Source of the DNA: G965276765 sp965276765
Lineage (GTDB): Bacteria; Actinomycetota; Acidimicrobiia; Acidimicrobiales; Palsa-688
NCBI GenBank assembly: GCA_965276765.1
Contig: OZ255627.1
Span: forward strand, 2,108,001-2,172,000
DNA: 64,000 nt
Reading direction: 5' to 3'
This document shows, in pieces, positions 1 to 7,468 of this stretch. The first letter of the stretch is position 1. Every line of letters begins with the position of its first letter. The position numbers and the translations under genes are program-made. Below the pieces are notes generated by a model. It saw only the letters and a list, made by a program, of their open reading frames with translations, was not told the origin of the DNA and did no database searches.

Positions 1-1559
1 CCGGTCCCCGCCGGGCCGACCAACACGTCGAGAGACCGGCGGGAGGTGGCGATCTTCTCGACCGCCACCGCCTGGTCGACAGACAGTCCGTGCTCCCGGC
101 CGGGCAGGTCCGCGTCGGCGACAGCGGCGATGGTGGCCACCGGGACGGCCGGGCCGTCGGTGGTCCGCCCGGCGGCGAGCAATCGGGCTTCGGCGTCGAG
201 GAGGGCTTGGGTGGTGTAGACGATCCGGGTGGCGGGGTGCAGCCGGGAGCTCCCGTCGGCGGCCCGGATGTACCGGTTGGGGGTGTGGTGCAGGGGCGGC
301 GGGGTGAGCGACAAGGAGCCTGCGACGGCGAGGTTGGTGATCCGCTCGGCGACGGCCACCCGGTCGTCGGGTGAGGCGAAGCGCACCCCGTGCAATGCTC
401 GGTGGGCTTCGGCCAGCAGGTTGTGGCGCCCGTAAGTGGCGTGGCGCTCCGCCACGGCGGCGAGCACGGCTTGGGCGGCGTCGGCGAGGATCGGCTCGGC
501 GAGATCGTCTGCCCGTAACAGCGGCAGCTCGTTGCGGTCCTTCAAGCGGGCGACCCACGCCACCTGCCCGGCCCCGACATGGGCGGCGGCCCGGTCGCGC
601 CAGTCGCGGGTCAGCTCGGCCAGGCTGACATGGGTCTTGGTGGCCCGGGTGGCGAGCGTTGCCTGCTGGGCCAGGCGCATGTCCTCCACCTGGGTCGGGA
701 CGCGCCCGTGGGCGGCGGCGAATTGTGCCCGTAGCCGTTGGTTGTGTTCGGCGATCTGGGCCGAACGCGTCGAGAACTCGGCCATGAGCGTCTCGGGGAC
801 CCCGGCGATCTCGTAGCGCGGCCGGGTCGAATGTCGCCGCCCCCGGGCCTCCCAGCCAACCCCCAAGGCATCGGTGAGTAGGTCGGTGAGGACGCCGTGG
901 TGTAGCTCCGAGAGGGTGGTGGTGGCCTTGAAGATCGCCCGGGAGTCCAACGTTCTCCACTTGCCATCGGAAAGCGACTGCGCCCGGTTCCACACGACCA
1001 CGTGGTCATGGAGTTGGGGGTCGTCGGCCCTGGAGATCCAGTGGGTGAACGCGGCGGCGACCACACCGGAGATGTCCTCCTCGACCATGCCTCGCGCCCC
1101 CGAACGGGACCGGAACACGTGGCCTTCGGCGTAGCCGATCACGTAGTCGACGGCCCGGCGGTGGCACTCGTAGATCACCGCCTTGGTGCCCTCATCGGCG
1201 AGCGCCCAGGCCACCGACACCGACTTGCACGGCGAGAATGTGAGGTCGAAACCGGCCACCGGCACCGCGTTCCCCGGCACGCTCTGCCCGCCGGCCACCG
1301 ACACGCCGCTGATCGGATCGGCCAACCCGACGAGCATCGCCTCCAGATGTCCCTCGGTCACTTCGGAGCCGAGCTCGACGCCGTTCCCACCATCCAAGTC
1401 GGCCAGCCCGGCACCCAAGAACACCCCCGGCGGGGTCCCCGACGCGGCGTAGTAGCGGGCCAGACCGTTTGACCGCTCCGCGGCCCCGTCGCCGGCGGCG
1501 ACCGACTCCATCAGATAGCGGTAGCCGCCGCCCAGACTGATGCGCCGTATCGAGATCAC
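1..1559 (-). CDS. MobF/TrwC-family conjugative relaxase (N-terminal part; cut by window edge)
   Basis: Nicks and covalently binds one DNA strand at the transfer origin of a conjugative element, then unwinds it. The frame is open from a GTG at 1559 to position 1 (519 codons seen). Tyr13/Tyr15 near the N-terminus are candidates for the catalytic tyrosine. A TrwC-like core, FDLTFSP, follows. The metal-binding histidine triad is visible as FTH-x10-HDH (H173, H184, H186, in DPQLHDHVVV). The last residues in the window are VGPAGTG, the beginning of a Walker A motif, so a RecD-like helicase domain continues off the left edge. Together with the integrase at 3600-4841 this marks a conjugative or mobilisable integrated element. 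Family assignment is firm; the GTG start is the best available. Confidence 0.9.
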   Translation of the reverse strand, partial: MISIRRISLGGGYRYLMESVAAGDGAAERSNGLARYYAASGTPPGVFLGAGLADLDGGNGVELGSEVTEGHLEAMLVGLADPISGVSVAGGQSVPGNAVPVAGFDLTFSPCKSVSVAWALADEGTKAVIYECHRRAVDYVIGYAEGHVFRSRSGARGMVEEDISGVVAAAFTHWISRADDPQLHDHVVVWNRAQSLSDGKWRTLDSRAIFKATTTLSELHHGVLTDLLTDALGVGWEARGRRHSTRPRYEIAGVPETLMAEFSTRSAQIAEHNQRLRAQFAAAHGRVPTQVEDMRLAQQATLATRATKTHVSLAELTRDWRDRAAAHVGAGQVAWVARLKDRNELPLLRADDLAEPILADAAQAVLAAVAERHATYGRHNLLAEAHRALHGVRFASPDDRVAVAERITNLAVAGSLSLTPPPLHHTPNRYIRAADGSSRLHPATRIVYTTQALLDAEARLLAAGRTTDGPAVPVATIAAVADADLPGREHGLSVDQAVAVEKIATSRRSLDVLVGPAGT

Positions 1560-2145
1560 ACCGGCTCCTCTCCGGAGCAGGCGACCCGGACCGCTCCAAT
1601 CCAGAAGCGGCCCGGCGGTCCACGCTATGACCCGCGCCGACGCTGCTCGGGGGTGCGACGGCCCGGTCCGGGCCCTCGCCTCCGCCGCCAGAGCAGCAGC
1701 AAAAGGCGCGCAGAAGTTGAGCGGTACACGCTCAGCTTCGCCCGGCAGGCCGGGCCGGCGGTCCTCGAGTGCCGATGGTGTAAAGCCGGAGATTCTGGTT
1801 TGGAAGGTGACGGGCAGGTAGACGATCAGGGGTGGGGGCGGAGCGGTGGTGCTGATTGGCTCGTCTGATGGGTGTCGGAGTGGTCGGGTGGTTGTGAGAT
1901 CAGAGTTGGCTGCTGCGGTTGAGGGGATGAGCGAGGAGGCTGGCCGTTCGGAGGATGCCTCGCAGGAGTGGAGGCTGGCGGTCGAGGTCAGGGATCGGGT
2001 CGCGATTCTGGCGGACCGCCGGGTGATCGTCGCGACGGCGGGTTGAGTGTGCGCCGATGGGAGATGGCTGACGGGCTGGCCAGCGCCGACAGGTGGAGCC
2101 TGGACAGGGCTCGAGAGCCGGTCGCAGCCTCCGTGACGGCGGTGG
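1560..2145. other. Intergenic stretch upstream of the relaxase; no gene supported
   Basis: About 590 bases between the relaxase start and the HEPN gene. Several short open frames exist on the plus strand. The most gene-like would run from the ATG at 1927 to 2046 (39 residues, ending ADRRVIVATAG), but it has no clear ribosome site and no recognisable motif. In MobF elements the origin of transfer usually lies next to the relaxase gene, so oriT could sit here; I found no nic-like sequence I can defend. Confidence 0.35.
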
Positions 2146-2571
2146 TCAGTGAGCGGGCGGAGCTTGTGCCTGCGCGAGCACCCGATCAGCGGCGGCGACC
2201 GCCTGAGCGGCGGCCCGCATCGCGCTGCGCGCCTTCGCTGCCGCCACGGGGGCAGGGTCGTACTCGGCCTGATGCTTGAGAGGTAGCACTCGGCGAAGAC
2301 TCAGGGCGCACTCTTCGCCCTCGCCGCCCGCGGTGGCCACGTGATCGGCGGCCCCGGGGTGGTCGCTCGTCCATCGGCTCTTGAGTCGCGCCGACGAGAT
2401 GGCGTCGGCTGCGGCGATGGTCGCGTGCACCGCGTTGCCGACTGTGGCGACATGGTTGCCTCGTGCGACGGCGTCCTCGGCGGCTTCGAGGTACTCGTGT
2501 GCTTTCGCCAGGTAGGCGATCCCGTCGCCGAGGGTGGCTCGCACGGTGCTCGTCGACCTCCGATCAGGCAT
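2146..2571 (-). CDS. HEPN-like protein, partner of the upstream nucleotidyltransferase
   Basis: A 141-residue, almost entirely helical, Ala-rich protein (segments AYLAKAHEYLEAAEDAVARG and NAVHATIAAADAISSARLK) resembling HEPN-fold proteins. In HEPN/MNT toxin-antitoxin modules the HEPN protein is the toxin, often an RNase. The start at 2571 overlaps the stop of the nucleotidyltransferase by 8 bases, so the pair is translationally coupled. I do not see a clean canonical R-x4-6-H RNase motif: RGNH is shorter, and a longer R-to-H spacing is possible. RNase activity is therefore not certain. The call rests on size, fold class and the paired neighbour. Confidence 0.6.
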   Translation of the reverse strand: MPDRRSTSTVRATLGDGIAYLAKAHEYLEAAEDAVARGNHVATVGNAVHATIAAADAISSARLKSRWTSDHPGAADHVATAGGEGEECALSLRRVLPLKHQAEYDPAPVAAAKARSAMRAAAQAVAAADRVLAQAQAPPAH

Positions 2572-3250
2572 GGGCGGTCCTTCGGTCCTCGTGTGTCGTG
2601 ATGAGCTCACGGAGCGGGCTCCCGGCGATCAGGATTCCGCCCTTCGACGCGTCCCGCAGCCAGGCCGGAGCCTTCCGACCCGACGGGCGGAGCTCGCTGC
2701 GGTCAAGGTCGATCAGGTTGACGGCATTGCCGGTGATCGATCCTGCAGCCCGTATCCAGCGCCCGATCGCCTCCAGCCAGATGCTCTCCTGAGGGCCGTC
2801 AGAGGTTGCGGTGGGGTCGTGGACGGCGAGCACGTCCACGTCGCTTTCCCGGCGGGCCTCGCCTCGTGCAAACGAGCCGAACACCGTGAGATTCAGCGGG
2901 GGCGGTGTGATCGAGGTGGCTTCGTGGCGCAGGGCGTCGATGGCCGGTGTGCGCAGGTCCGTCAGTGCTCGGACGATGCCGGCGGCGACGTTGCCGGGCG
3001 TCAGGCGGACCAGGATTGCCCCGGGGGTTTGGCGCCGTTCGACGATCCCCAAGCCGGCCAGATCGTCGATTACTTGGGCCGTCTGGCTCCAGCTGACCCC
3101 GGCGCTCAACGAGACCTGCCGGATCGTCTGGGGGGACGTGTCACGCGTGAGGGCGCTGAGCACCTGGCCTCGTGCTCCGGGGATCAGGGCCTCGACCGCC
3201 CGCAGGTAATCCACATCGGGCAGAATACTCGAAATATCGAGAACCCTCAC
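2564..3250 (-). CDS. HTH-nucleotidyltransferase (MNT-type antitoxin)
   Basis: A 228-residue protein with an N-terminal winged-helix-like region (about 25-85) and a C-terminal minimal nucleotidyltransferase domain. The catalytic signature is GS(125-126)-x10-D137-x-D139 within GSFARGEARRESDVD, matching the GSx10DxD motif of MntA-type antitoxins. Such enzymes AMPylate and silence a HEPN RNase. The HEPN-like gene follows with an 8-base overlap. The fused HTH suggests that it also represses its own operon. Starts at GTG 3250; a repeated TATCGAGAA lies immediately upstream. It sits inside the integrated element, where such modules often stabilise maintenance. Confidence 0.8.
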   Translation of the reverse strand: MRVLDISSILPDVDYLRAVEALIPGARGQVLSALTRDTSPQTIRQVSLSAGVSWSQTAQVIDDLAGLGIVERRQTPGAILVRLTPGNVAAGIVRALTDLRTPAIDALRHEATSITPPPLNLTVFGSFARGEARRESDVDVLAVHDPTATSDGPQESIWLEAIGRWIRAAGSITGNAVNLIDLDRSELRPSGRKAPAWLRDASKGGILIAGSPLRELITTHEDRRTAHA

Positions 3251-3263
3251 GGTTTATCGAGAA
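3228..3263. promoter_or_regulatory. Palindrome and direct repeat at the start of the HEPN/MNT operon
   Basis: CTCGA-AATA-TCGAG is a perfect inverted repeat at 3228-3241. The 9-mer TATCGAGAA occurs at 3235-3243 and again at 3255-3263, about two helical turns apart. Both flank the GTG at 3250. On the minus strand a TATTCT (3265-3260) could be a -10 box giving a very short or absent leader. This fits autoregulation by the HTH domain of the nucleotidyltransferase, which is inference. Confidence 0.5.
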
Positions 3264-3375
3264 TAGCCTGTTCCCTGTCCGCCGGCCTGGACACCGGCGC
3301 ACCTCCAATAGCGTGGACCGCCCGGCGGTGACGGTATGGAGGCCACACGACGCGGCTTCCAGCAAGGAGGTCACT

Positions 3376-3780
3376 ATGCCCGTCTGGAACGAAGCACGAG
3401 ACACGAAGCACACGCTCGCCCCCCTCGACGCCACATCCGAGGGCCATGTCGCTGACGATGCGACGGCCGTCCACGGTGAGGTCGTCGACGATCCCCATGG
3501 AACCAGCGGGGATCGTCACGCCGCCGTCCCCATCGGCGAGCGGCTCGCCCTGAGCGTGGAGGAGGCCGGCGCCCTCTTGGGGATCTCCCGCGACCTCGCC
3601 TATGACTTGGTCGCCCGCCGCGAGCTTCCGTCGGTCCGTCTCGGCCGACGGCTCGTAGTGCCTCGTCGGGCGCTCGAGGCGACGTTGGAACGGTTGACCG
3701 ACGCAGGGTGTATGCCGGTAACGGCTTCCCCGATGGCGTCCGCTGCTTCCCGGTCGGCGGCATCGAGGAAGTGGGCGTAG
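3376..3780 (+). CDS. Excisionase-like helix-turn-helix DNA-binding protein
   Basis: 134 residues; the central segment ALSVEEAGALLGISRDLAYD followed by GRRLVVPRRALEATLERL is a MerR/excisionase-type winged HTH (HTH_17). Such proteins bind near the attachment site and direct the integrase toward excision, or act as element regulators. The ATG at 3376 is preceded by AAGGAGG at 3364-3370 with ideal spacing, so the upstream in-frame extension is rejected. The N-terminal 55 residues are polar and probably disordered. The last 60 codons overlap the integrase 3' end on the opposite strand (3600-3780), an unusually long convergent overlap. Confidence 0.75.
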   Translation: MPVWNEARDTKHTLAPLDATSEGHVADDATAVHGEVVDDPHGTSGDRHAAVPIGERLALSVEEAGALLGISRDLAYDLVARRELPSVRLGRRLVVPRRALEATLERLTDAGCMPVTASPMASAASRSAASRKWA

Positions 3781-4841
3781 GTGCGGAGCGTGATCCCGGG
3801 ATTGGCGTGGCCGAGCCGGCCGGCAATGGTACGCACACCCACTCCTTGCCCGGCGAGGGTGGTAGCGGCGAAGTGGCGAAGGGCGTGGAAGGTCACATGC
3901 TCCAGGCCGGTGCGATCGCGCAGCGAGACGAAGGCCCCGGTCACCCGGTCGGGCCGGTAAGGAGTCGCGGCATCGAGGTCCTGGGACCACACGTAGGCGC
4001 TTGATCCGAGGACGACGCCGGCCAACCGGGAGCGCTCCTCGGCACGACGACGGTGCTCACGCAGGACGTCGACGGTGGAAGCGTCGAGGGCGATGCGACG
4101 CGCCTGGTGGGTCTTGGGGTCCTTTACCGCGACTTCCCCGCCGGCGTCAGAGATCGACCGGGCGAAGGTGGCGGTGGCGGCATCGAGGTCCACGTCGCTC
4201 CAGCGCAACCCGCACAGCTCGCCTCGTCGTGCTCCCGTGGTGGCGGCGGCGTAGATCAAGCAGCCGAGGTCGGGGTGGTCCTCGACGCAGGCGTCGATCA
4301 GCCGGCGCAGCTCGTCGAGGCTCGGCGGGTGGATCTCGCGCCCTCTCGGCGATGGTGGCGAGGCTCGCACGACCGGGTTGAAATCGATCCAGCCCCAGCG
4401 GATCGCCTGGCTGAAGGCGGCGGAGAGGATGGCGTGGCTCTTGCGCACCGTGAGCGCGCTCAGGCCGCCGCGTTGGAGCTGGCCGTAGAACGCGTCGAGG
4501 GTGGCGCCGTCCAGCTTGGCGATCTCTACCCGCCCGAGCCTCGGCTTGATGTTGACGTCGATGGCGGAGCGGTAGCGCACGAGGGTGGACGGTGCCCGCC
4601 CCCGGGTTTCGATGTGCATCATCCACCGGTCCAGTAGCTCCTCGACGGTGTGACGGCCGCGCTGGCGGTGCCCGCCGCGCTCGATTTCTGCGACCAGCTC
4701 GGCGGAGGCTCGCTGGGCGTCGCGCTTGCCCCCGTTGACGTAGCGCTGGGCGTAGCGATAGCGGCCGGTATCGGGGTCCCTGCCGAGCGAGACCCGGACC
4801 TGCCAGACCTTCGGCCCCCGCTGGCGAATGCTGCCACGCAC
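3600..4841 (-). CDS. Tyrosine recombinase (site-specific integrase)
   Basis: 413 residues. An N-terminal arm-binding region is followed by a SAM-like core-binding domain (about 65-155) and a catalytic domain with the full set of active-site residues: R205 in TGARRGE, K243 in PKTHQARR, H319-x-x-R322 in HALRH, H345 in LGH and the nucleophile Y355 in TLRTYAHF. It catalyses integration and excision of the element. It lies about 100 bases from the 3' end of tRNA-Ser(TGA), the usual arrangement for tRNA-targeted elements. The last 45 residues after the catalytic tyrosine are Arg/Ser-rich and overlap the excisionase-like gene on the other strand. GTG start at 4841. Confidence 0.93.
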   Translation of the reverse strand: MRGSIRQRGPKVWQVRVSLGRDPDTGRYRYAQRYVNGGKRDAQRASAELVAEIERGGHRQRGRHTVEELLDRWMMHIETRGRAPSTLVRYRSAIDVNIKPRLGRVEIAKLDGATLDAFYGQLQRGGLSALTVRKSHAILSAAFSQAIRWGWIDFNPVVRASPPSPRGREIHPPSLDELRRLIDACVEDHPDLGCLIYAAATTGARRGELCGLRWSDVDLDAATATFARSISDAGGEVAVKDPKTHQARRIALDASTVDVLREHRRRAEERSRLAGVVLGSSAYVWSQDLDAATPYRPDRVTGAFVSLRDRTGLEHVTFHALRHFAATTLAGQGVGVRTIAGRLGHANPGITLRTYAHFLDAADREAADAIGEAVTGIHPASVNRSNVASSARRGTTSRRPRRTDGSSRRATKS

Positions 4842-4871
4842 GACGACGACCCTACACGTTCGCCCGGCGAA

Positions 4872-4891
4872 TTATGGCCATTTTATGGCCA
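4872..4891. repeat. 9-bp direct repeat between integrase and tRNA-Ser
   Basis: TTATGGCCA occurs at 4872-4880 and 4883-4891, an 11-bp period (one helical turn). It lies between the integrase start and the tRNA 3' end, the region that would form one arm of an attachment site. It could be an arm-type integrase site or a regulator site; position is the only support. Confidence 0.4.
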
Positions 4892-4942
4892 CTTGAGCCG
4901 GAGTGGGTCGGGTCGCCGAGTCCAAAAAGTGCCTCTGACCAG

Positions 4943-5027
4943 CGGAGGGAGAGGGATTCGAACCCCCGGGGGCTTGCACCCCAAGGCTTTTCAAGAGCCT
5001 CGCATTCGGCCGCTCTGCCATCCCTCC
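4943..5027 (-). tRNA. tRNA-Ser (anticodon TGA)
   Basis: Read on the minus strand: acceptor GGAGGGA pairs with TCCCTCC, discriminator G, anticodon loop CTTGAAA with anticodon TGA, the long class II variable arm expected of serine tRNAs, and the T-arm GGTTCGAATCC. No CCA is encoded. Its 3' end faces the integrase, making it the probable attachment site of the left-hand element. The other copy of the 3' end would lie outside the window. Confidence 0.95.
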
Positions 5028-5061
5028 AACGCCGTCTGAGCCTAGCGGCGGCGACCCTGCG

Positions 5062-5691
5062 TCAGGCGTCCCAGGAGTCCCAGTGCACGATCGATTCCGC
5101 CGGCGGCCGCTTGGCCGGCTTGAAGTCGGTCCCGATCGTGTAGGCGACTGGAAACAACGCCACCTGGGTGTAGTTATCGGGGATCCCGAGCAGCTCCGCC
5201 GCTCGTGCCGCCTGGTTCAGGTGCAGCGTCGTCCACGCCCCGCCCAGGTCCCGGGACCGCAGGGCCAGCAAAAAGCTCCAGGCCGCCGGCAGGATCGACC
5301 CGTAGAAGCCGGGAGCCATCAGCGAGGGCACCTTGTCGGCCCTCCCCTTGATGCAGGGGATGACGAGCACGGGCACCCGGTGCAGGTTGTCGCGGAGGTA
5401 GATGGCGCTCTCACGCACCCGGTCCGTCTGAGGGTTGCCGCTGTCGCCGGCGGGGGGAGCGTCGAAGTAGTCCCCCGAAGCGTCCCGGTAGATCTCGGCC
5501 AGACCGGCCCGCTTCTCGGGGTCCGTGACGATCATCCACTGCCAGCCCTGGGCGTTGCTGCCCGTCGGGGCCTGCTGGGCCAGGTCGATGCACTCGAGGA
5601 TGACCTCGCGGCTCACGGGCCGGTCGAGGTCGAGGCGCTTGCGGACCGCTCGCGTCGTCGAAAGCAGATAGTCGGTGACGGCGGTGTCCAC
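5062..5691 (-). CDS. Nitroreductase-family flavoprotein
   Basis: 209 residues of the FMN-dependent nitroreductase fold, full length for the family. The N-terminal TTRAVRKRLDLDRPVSREVI and AQQAPTGSNAQGWQWMIV segments supply FMN-phosphate contacts (R-x-R, and the S/N of the PTGSN loop). The C-terminal GIPDNYTQVALFPVAYTIG matches the usual late FMN-binding strand. Substrate unknown; members reduce nitro compounds, quinones or flavins with NAD(P)H. The GTG start at 5691 directly abuts the pheA stop, so the two are probably co-transcribed. Confidence 0.85.
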   Translation of the reverse strand: MDTAVTDYLLSTTRAVRKRLDLDRPVSREVILECIDLAQQAPTGSNAQGWQWMIVTDPEKRAGLAEIYRDASGDYFDAPPAGDSGNPQTDRVRESAIYLRDNLHRVPVLVIPCIKGRADKVPSLMAPGFYGSILPAAWSFLLALRSRDLGGAWTTLHLNQAARAAELLGIPDNYTQVALFPVAYTIGTDFKPAKRPPAESIVHWDSWDA

Positions 5692-6648
5692 TCAATTCTC
5701 CCTTTGCACGGAGGTGCGGATCCGGTCGATCCACTCGTCGGCAGCCTGCCAGGCGGCGGAGGCGTCGCGGCGCCGGTCGTCGCCGCCCGCGCCTGCGGCC
5801 GGGTAGGAGCCGAGGAACTTGAGCTCACGCACGCCCGTGTGGAGGTCACGAAGGCAGTCGGCGATCATCTCCTCGGCGACGTGGCCCTCGAAGTCGATGA
5901 TGAAGCAGTAATCGCCGAGTCCTCGCTTGGTCGGGCGCGACTCGAGCTTGACCAGGTTGATGTCCCGGGCGCTGAACTGGCCGAGGATGGCGTGGAGGCT
6001 GCCCGGCCGGTCGGACGACTGGAAGCACACGACGCTGGTCTTGTCGTGGCCCGTCGGGGCGGGGACGCCGGCGGACGGCCGGGCGAGGAGCACAAAGCGG
6101 GTCACGTTGTCGGCGTTGTCCTCGATGCCGTCGACGAGGACGTCGAGGCCGTAGAGGGAGGCGGCGAGGGCCGTGCCGATGGCGGCGTCGCCGGGGGTTG
6201 GTTCCTCAGCGACCTGACGGACGGCTTCGGCCGTCGATGTGGCGGCCACCTCGACGGCGTCGGGGAGGGTGGCTCCGAGCCATCCCCTGCACTGCGCCGT
6301 GGCGTGCGGGAATGACACGATCCGTCGGACCTCCTCGAGCGCCGTACCCCGAGGAGCGAGGAGGCTCTGGGTGATCGGCAGGAGGACCTCACGCACGATG
6401 AGCAGCTCACGATCGAAGATCAGCTGATCGATCGCGACGTTGACGGTCCCTTCGATCGAGTTCTCGATGGCGACGAAGCCGTAGTCGACGGCGCCGTCGC
6501 TGAGGGCCGAGAGGATGTGAACAAACGATGTCTGTGGGATCAATCGGGCTGCGGCCAGGTCCGGCTGGCTGCGCAGGGCCGCTTCGGTAAAGGTCCCCGA
6601 AGGCCCCAGGAAGGCGATGGTGGCCTGGGAGGAGACGGTACCGGTCAT
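5692..6648 (-). CDS. pheA: Prephenate dehydratase
   Basis: Converts prephenate to phenylpyruvate in phenylalanine biosynthesis. The N-terminal catalytic domain opens with IAFLGPSGTFTEAAL and carries GFVAIENSIEG and the DNVTRFVLLA segment. A C-terminal ACT domain (SSDRPGSLHAILGQFSARDI, then NLVKLESRPTK) is the usual Phe-binding regulatory module. Monofunctional length (318 residues), no chorismate mutase. The ATG at 6648 is preferred over 6672 because the latter would overlap the divergent larB start at 6671. Confidence 0.93.
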   Translation of the reverse strand: MTGTVSSQATIAFLGPSGTFTEAALRSQPDLAAARLIPQTSFVHILSALSDGAVDYGFVAIENSIEGTVNVAIDQLIFDRELLIVREVLLPITQSLLAPRGTALEEVRRIVSFPHATAQCRGWLGATLPDAVEVAATSTAEAVRQVAEEPTPGDAAIGTALAASLYGLDVLVDGIEDNADNVTRFVLLARPSAGVPAPTGHDKTSVVCFQSSDRPGSLHAILGQFSARDINLVKLESRPTKRGLGDYCFIIDFEGHVAEEMIADCLRDLHTGVRELKFLGSYPAAGAGGDDRRRDASAAWQAADEWIDRIRTSVQREN

Positions 6649-6670
6649 GGCCGGGCAGGATAGAGCGGTC

Positions 6671-7468
6671 ATGGATGATGCTGCCCTGCGATTGCTCCTC
6701 GAAGAAGTGCGTTCGGGTGCGATGCACCCCGATGACGCCGTCGCCGCGCTGCGCCGGCTGCCGTTCGCCGATCTTGGCTACGCCCAGGTCGATCATCACA
6801 GGACGCTGCGGCAGGGGTGGGCCGAGGCCGTCTACGGGCCGGGCAAGACGCCCGAGCAGTGCGCCGGCATCGTCACCGAGCTGCTCGGCGGCCCCGGCAC
6901 CGCGCCTGTCGTGTTGAGCCGGGCGTCGTCGGCGCAGATCGACGCCGCGCTTGCGGCCGAGCCCGGCGGGCTCGTCACGTCGTCGACGGTCGTATGGCGA
7001 GCGGCCCCGACCCGGGCCGATCGGGTCCTTGTCGTCACCGCAGGTACGGCCGATCTGCCGGTGGCCGACGAGTGCGCGGCGACGCTTGCCGCCTTTGGTT
7101 TCAAGGCCGAACGGATCACCGATGTCGGAGTGGCCGGCATCCACCGTCTCCTCGCTCGGGTCGACGACCTGCAGGCGGCCGACGCGATCGTGGTCGTCGC
7201 CGGCATGGAGGGCGCCATCGCCAGCGTGATTGGCGGTCTCACGCCGGCGCCGGTCGTGGCCGTGCCGACGAGCACGGGGTACGGCGCCTCGCTCGAGGGG
7301 GTCACGGCCCTCCTCGGGATGCTGGCGAGCTGCGCTTCGGGGTTGGTCGTGGTCGGCATCGACAATGGTTTTGGGGCCGCCCACGCCGTCGCCCGCCTGC
7401 GCGCCGGGACTGCAGGAGGTAATGGGGAAAGTCCTCGCGCCGCGGTCTCGGGGGTGGCGCGGGGGTGA
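6671..7468 (+). CDS. larB: LarB: nickel-pincer cofactor biosynthesis carboxylase
   Basis: 265 residues. LarB carboxylates and hydrolyses nicotinic acid adenine dinucleotide in the first step of nickel-pincer nucleotide synthesis. The N-terminal half (ALRLLLEEVRSGAMHPDDAV) and the PurE-like C-terminal half (DAIVVVAGMEGAIASVIGGL, VVAVPTSTGYGASLEGVTAL) are characteristic. Start chosen at ATG 6671, giving a 22-bp divergent gap to pheA. It overlaps larC by GTGA, so the two are coupled. larA and larE are not in the window. Confidence 0.9.
   Translation: MDDAALRLLLEEVRSGAMHPDDAVAALRRLPFADLGYAQVDHHRTLRQGWAEAVYGPGKTPEQCAGIVTELLGGPGTAPVVLSRASSAQIDAALAAEPGGLVTSSTVVWRAAPTRADRVLVVTAGTADLPVADECAATLAAFGFKAERITDVGVAGIHRLLARVDDLQAADAIVVVAGMEGAIASVIGGLTPAPVVAVPTSTGYGASLEGVTALLGMLASCASGLVVVGIDNGFGAAHAVARLRAGTAGGNGESPRAAVSGVARG

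Noticed and set aside
1846..2046. A 66-codon plus-strand frame upstream of the relaxase
   Set aside because: No ribosome site and no recognisable family; left as unsupported intergenic DNA.
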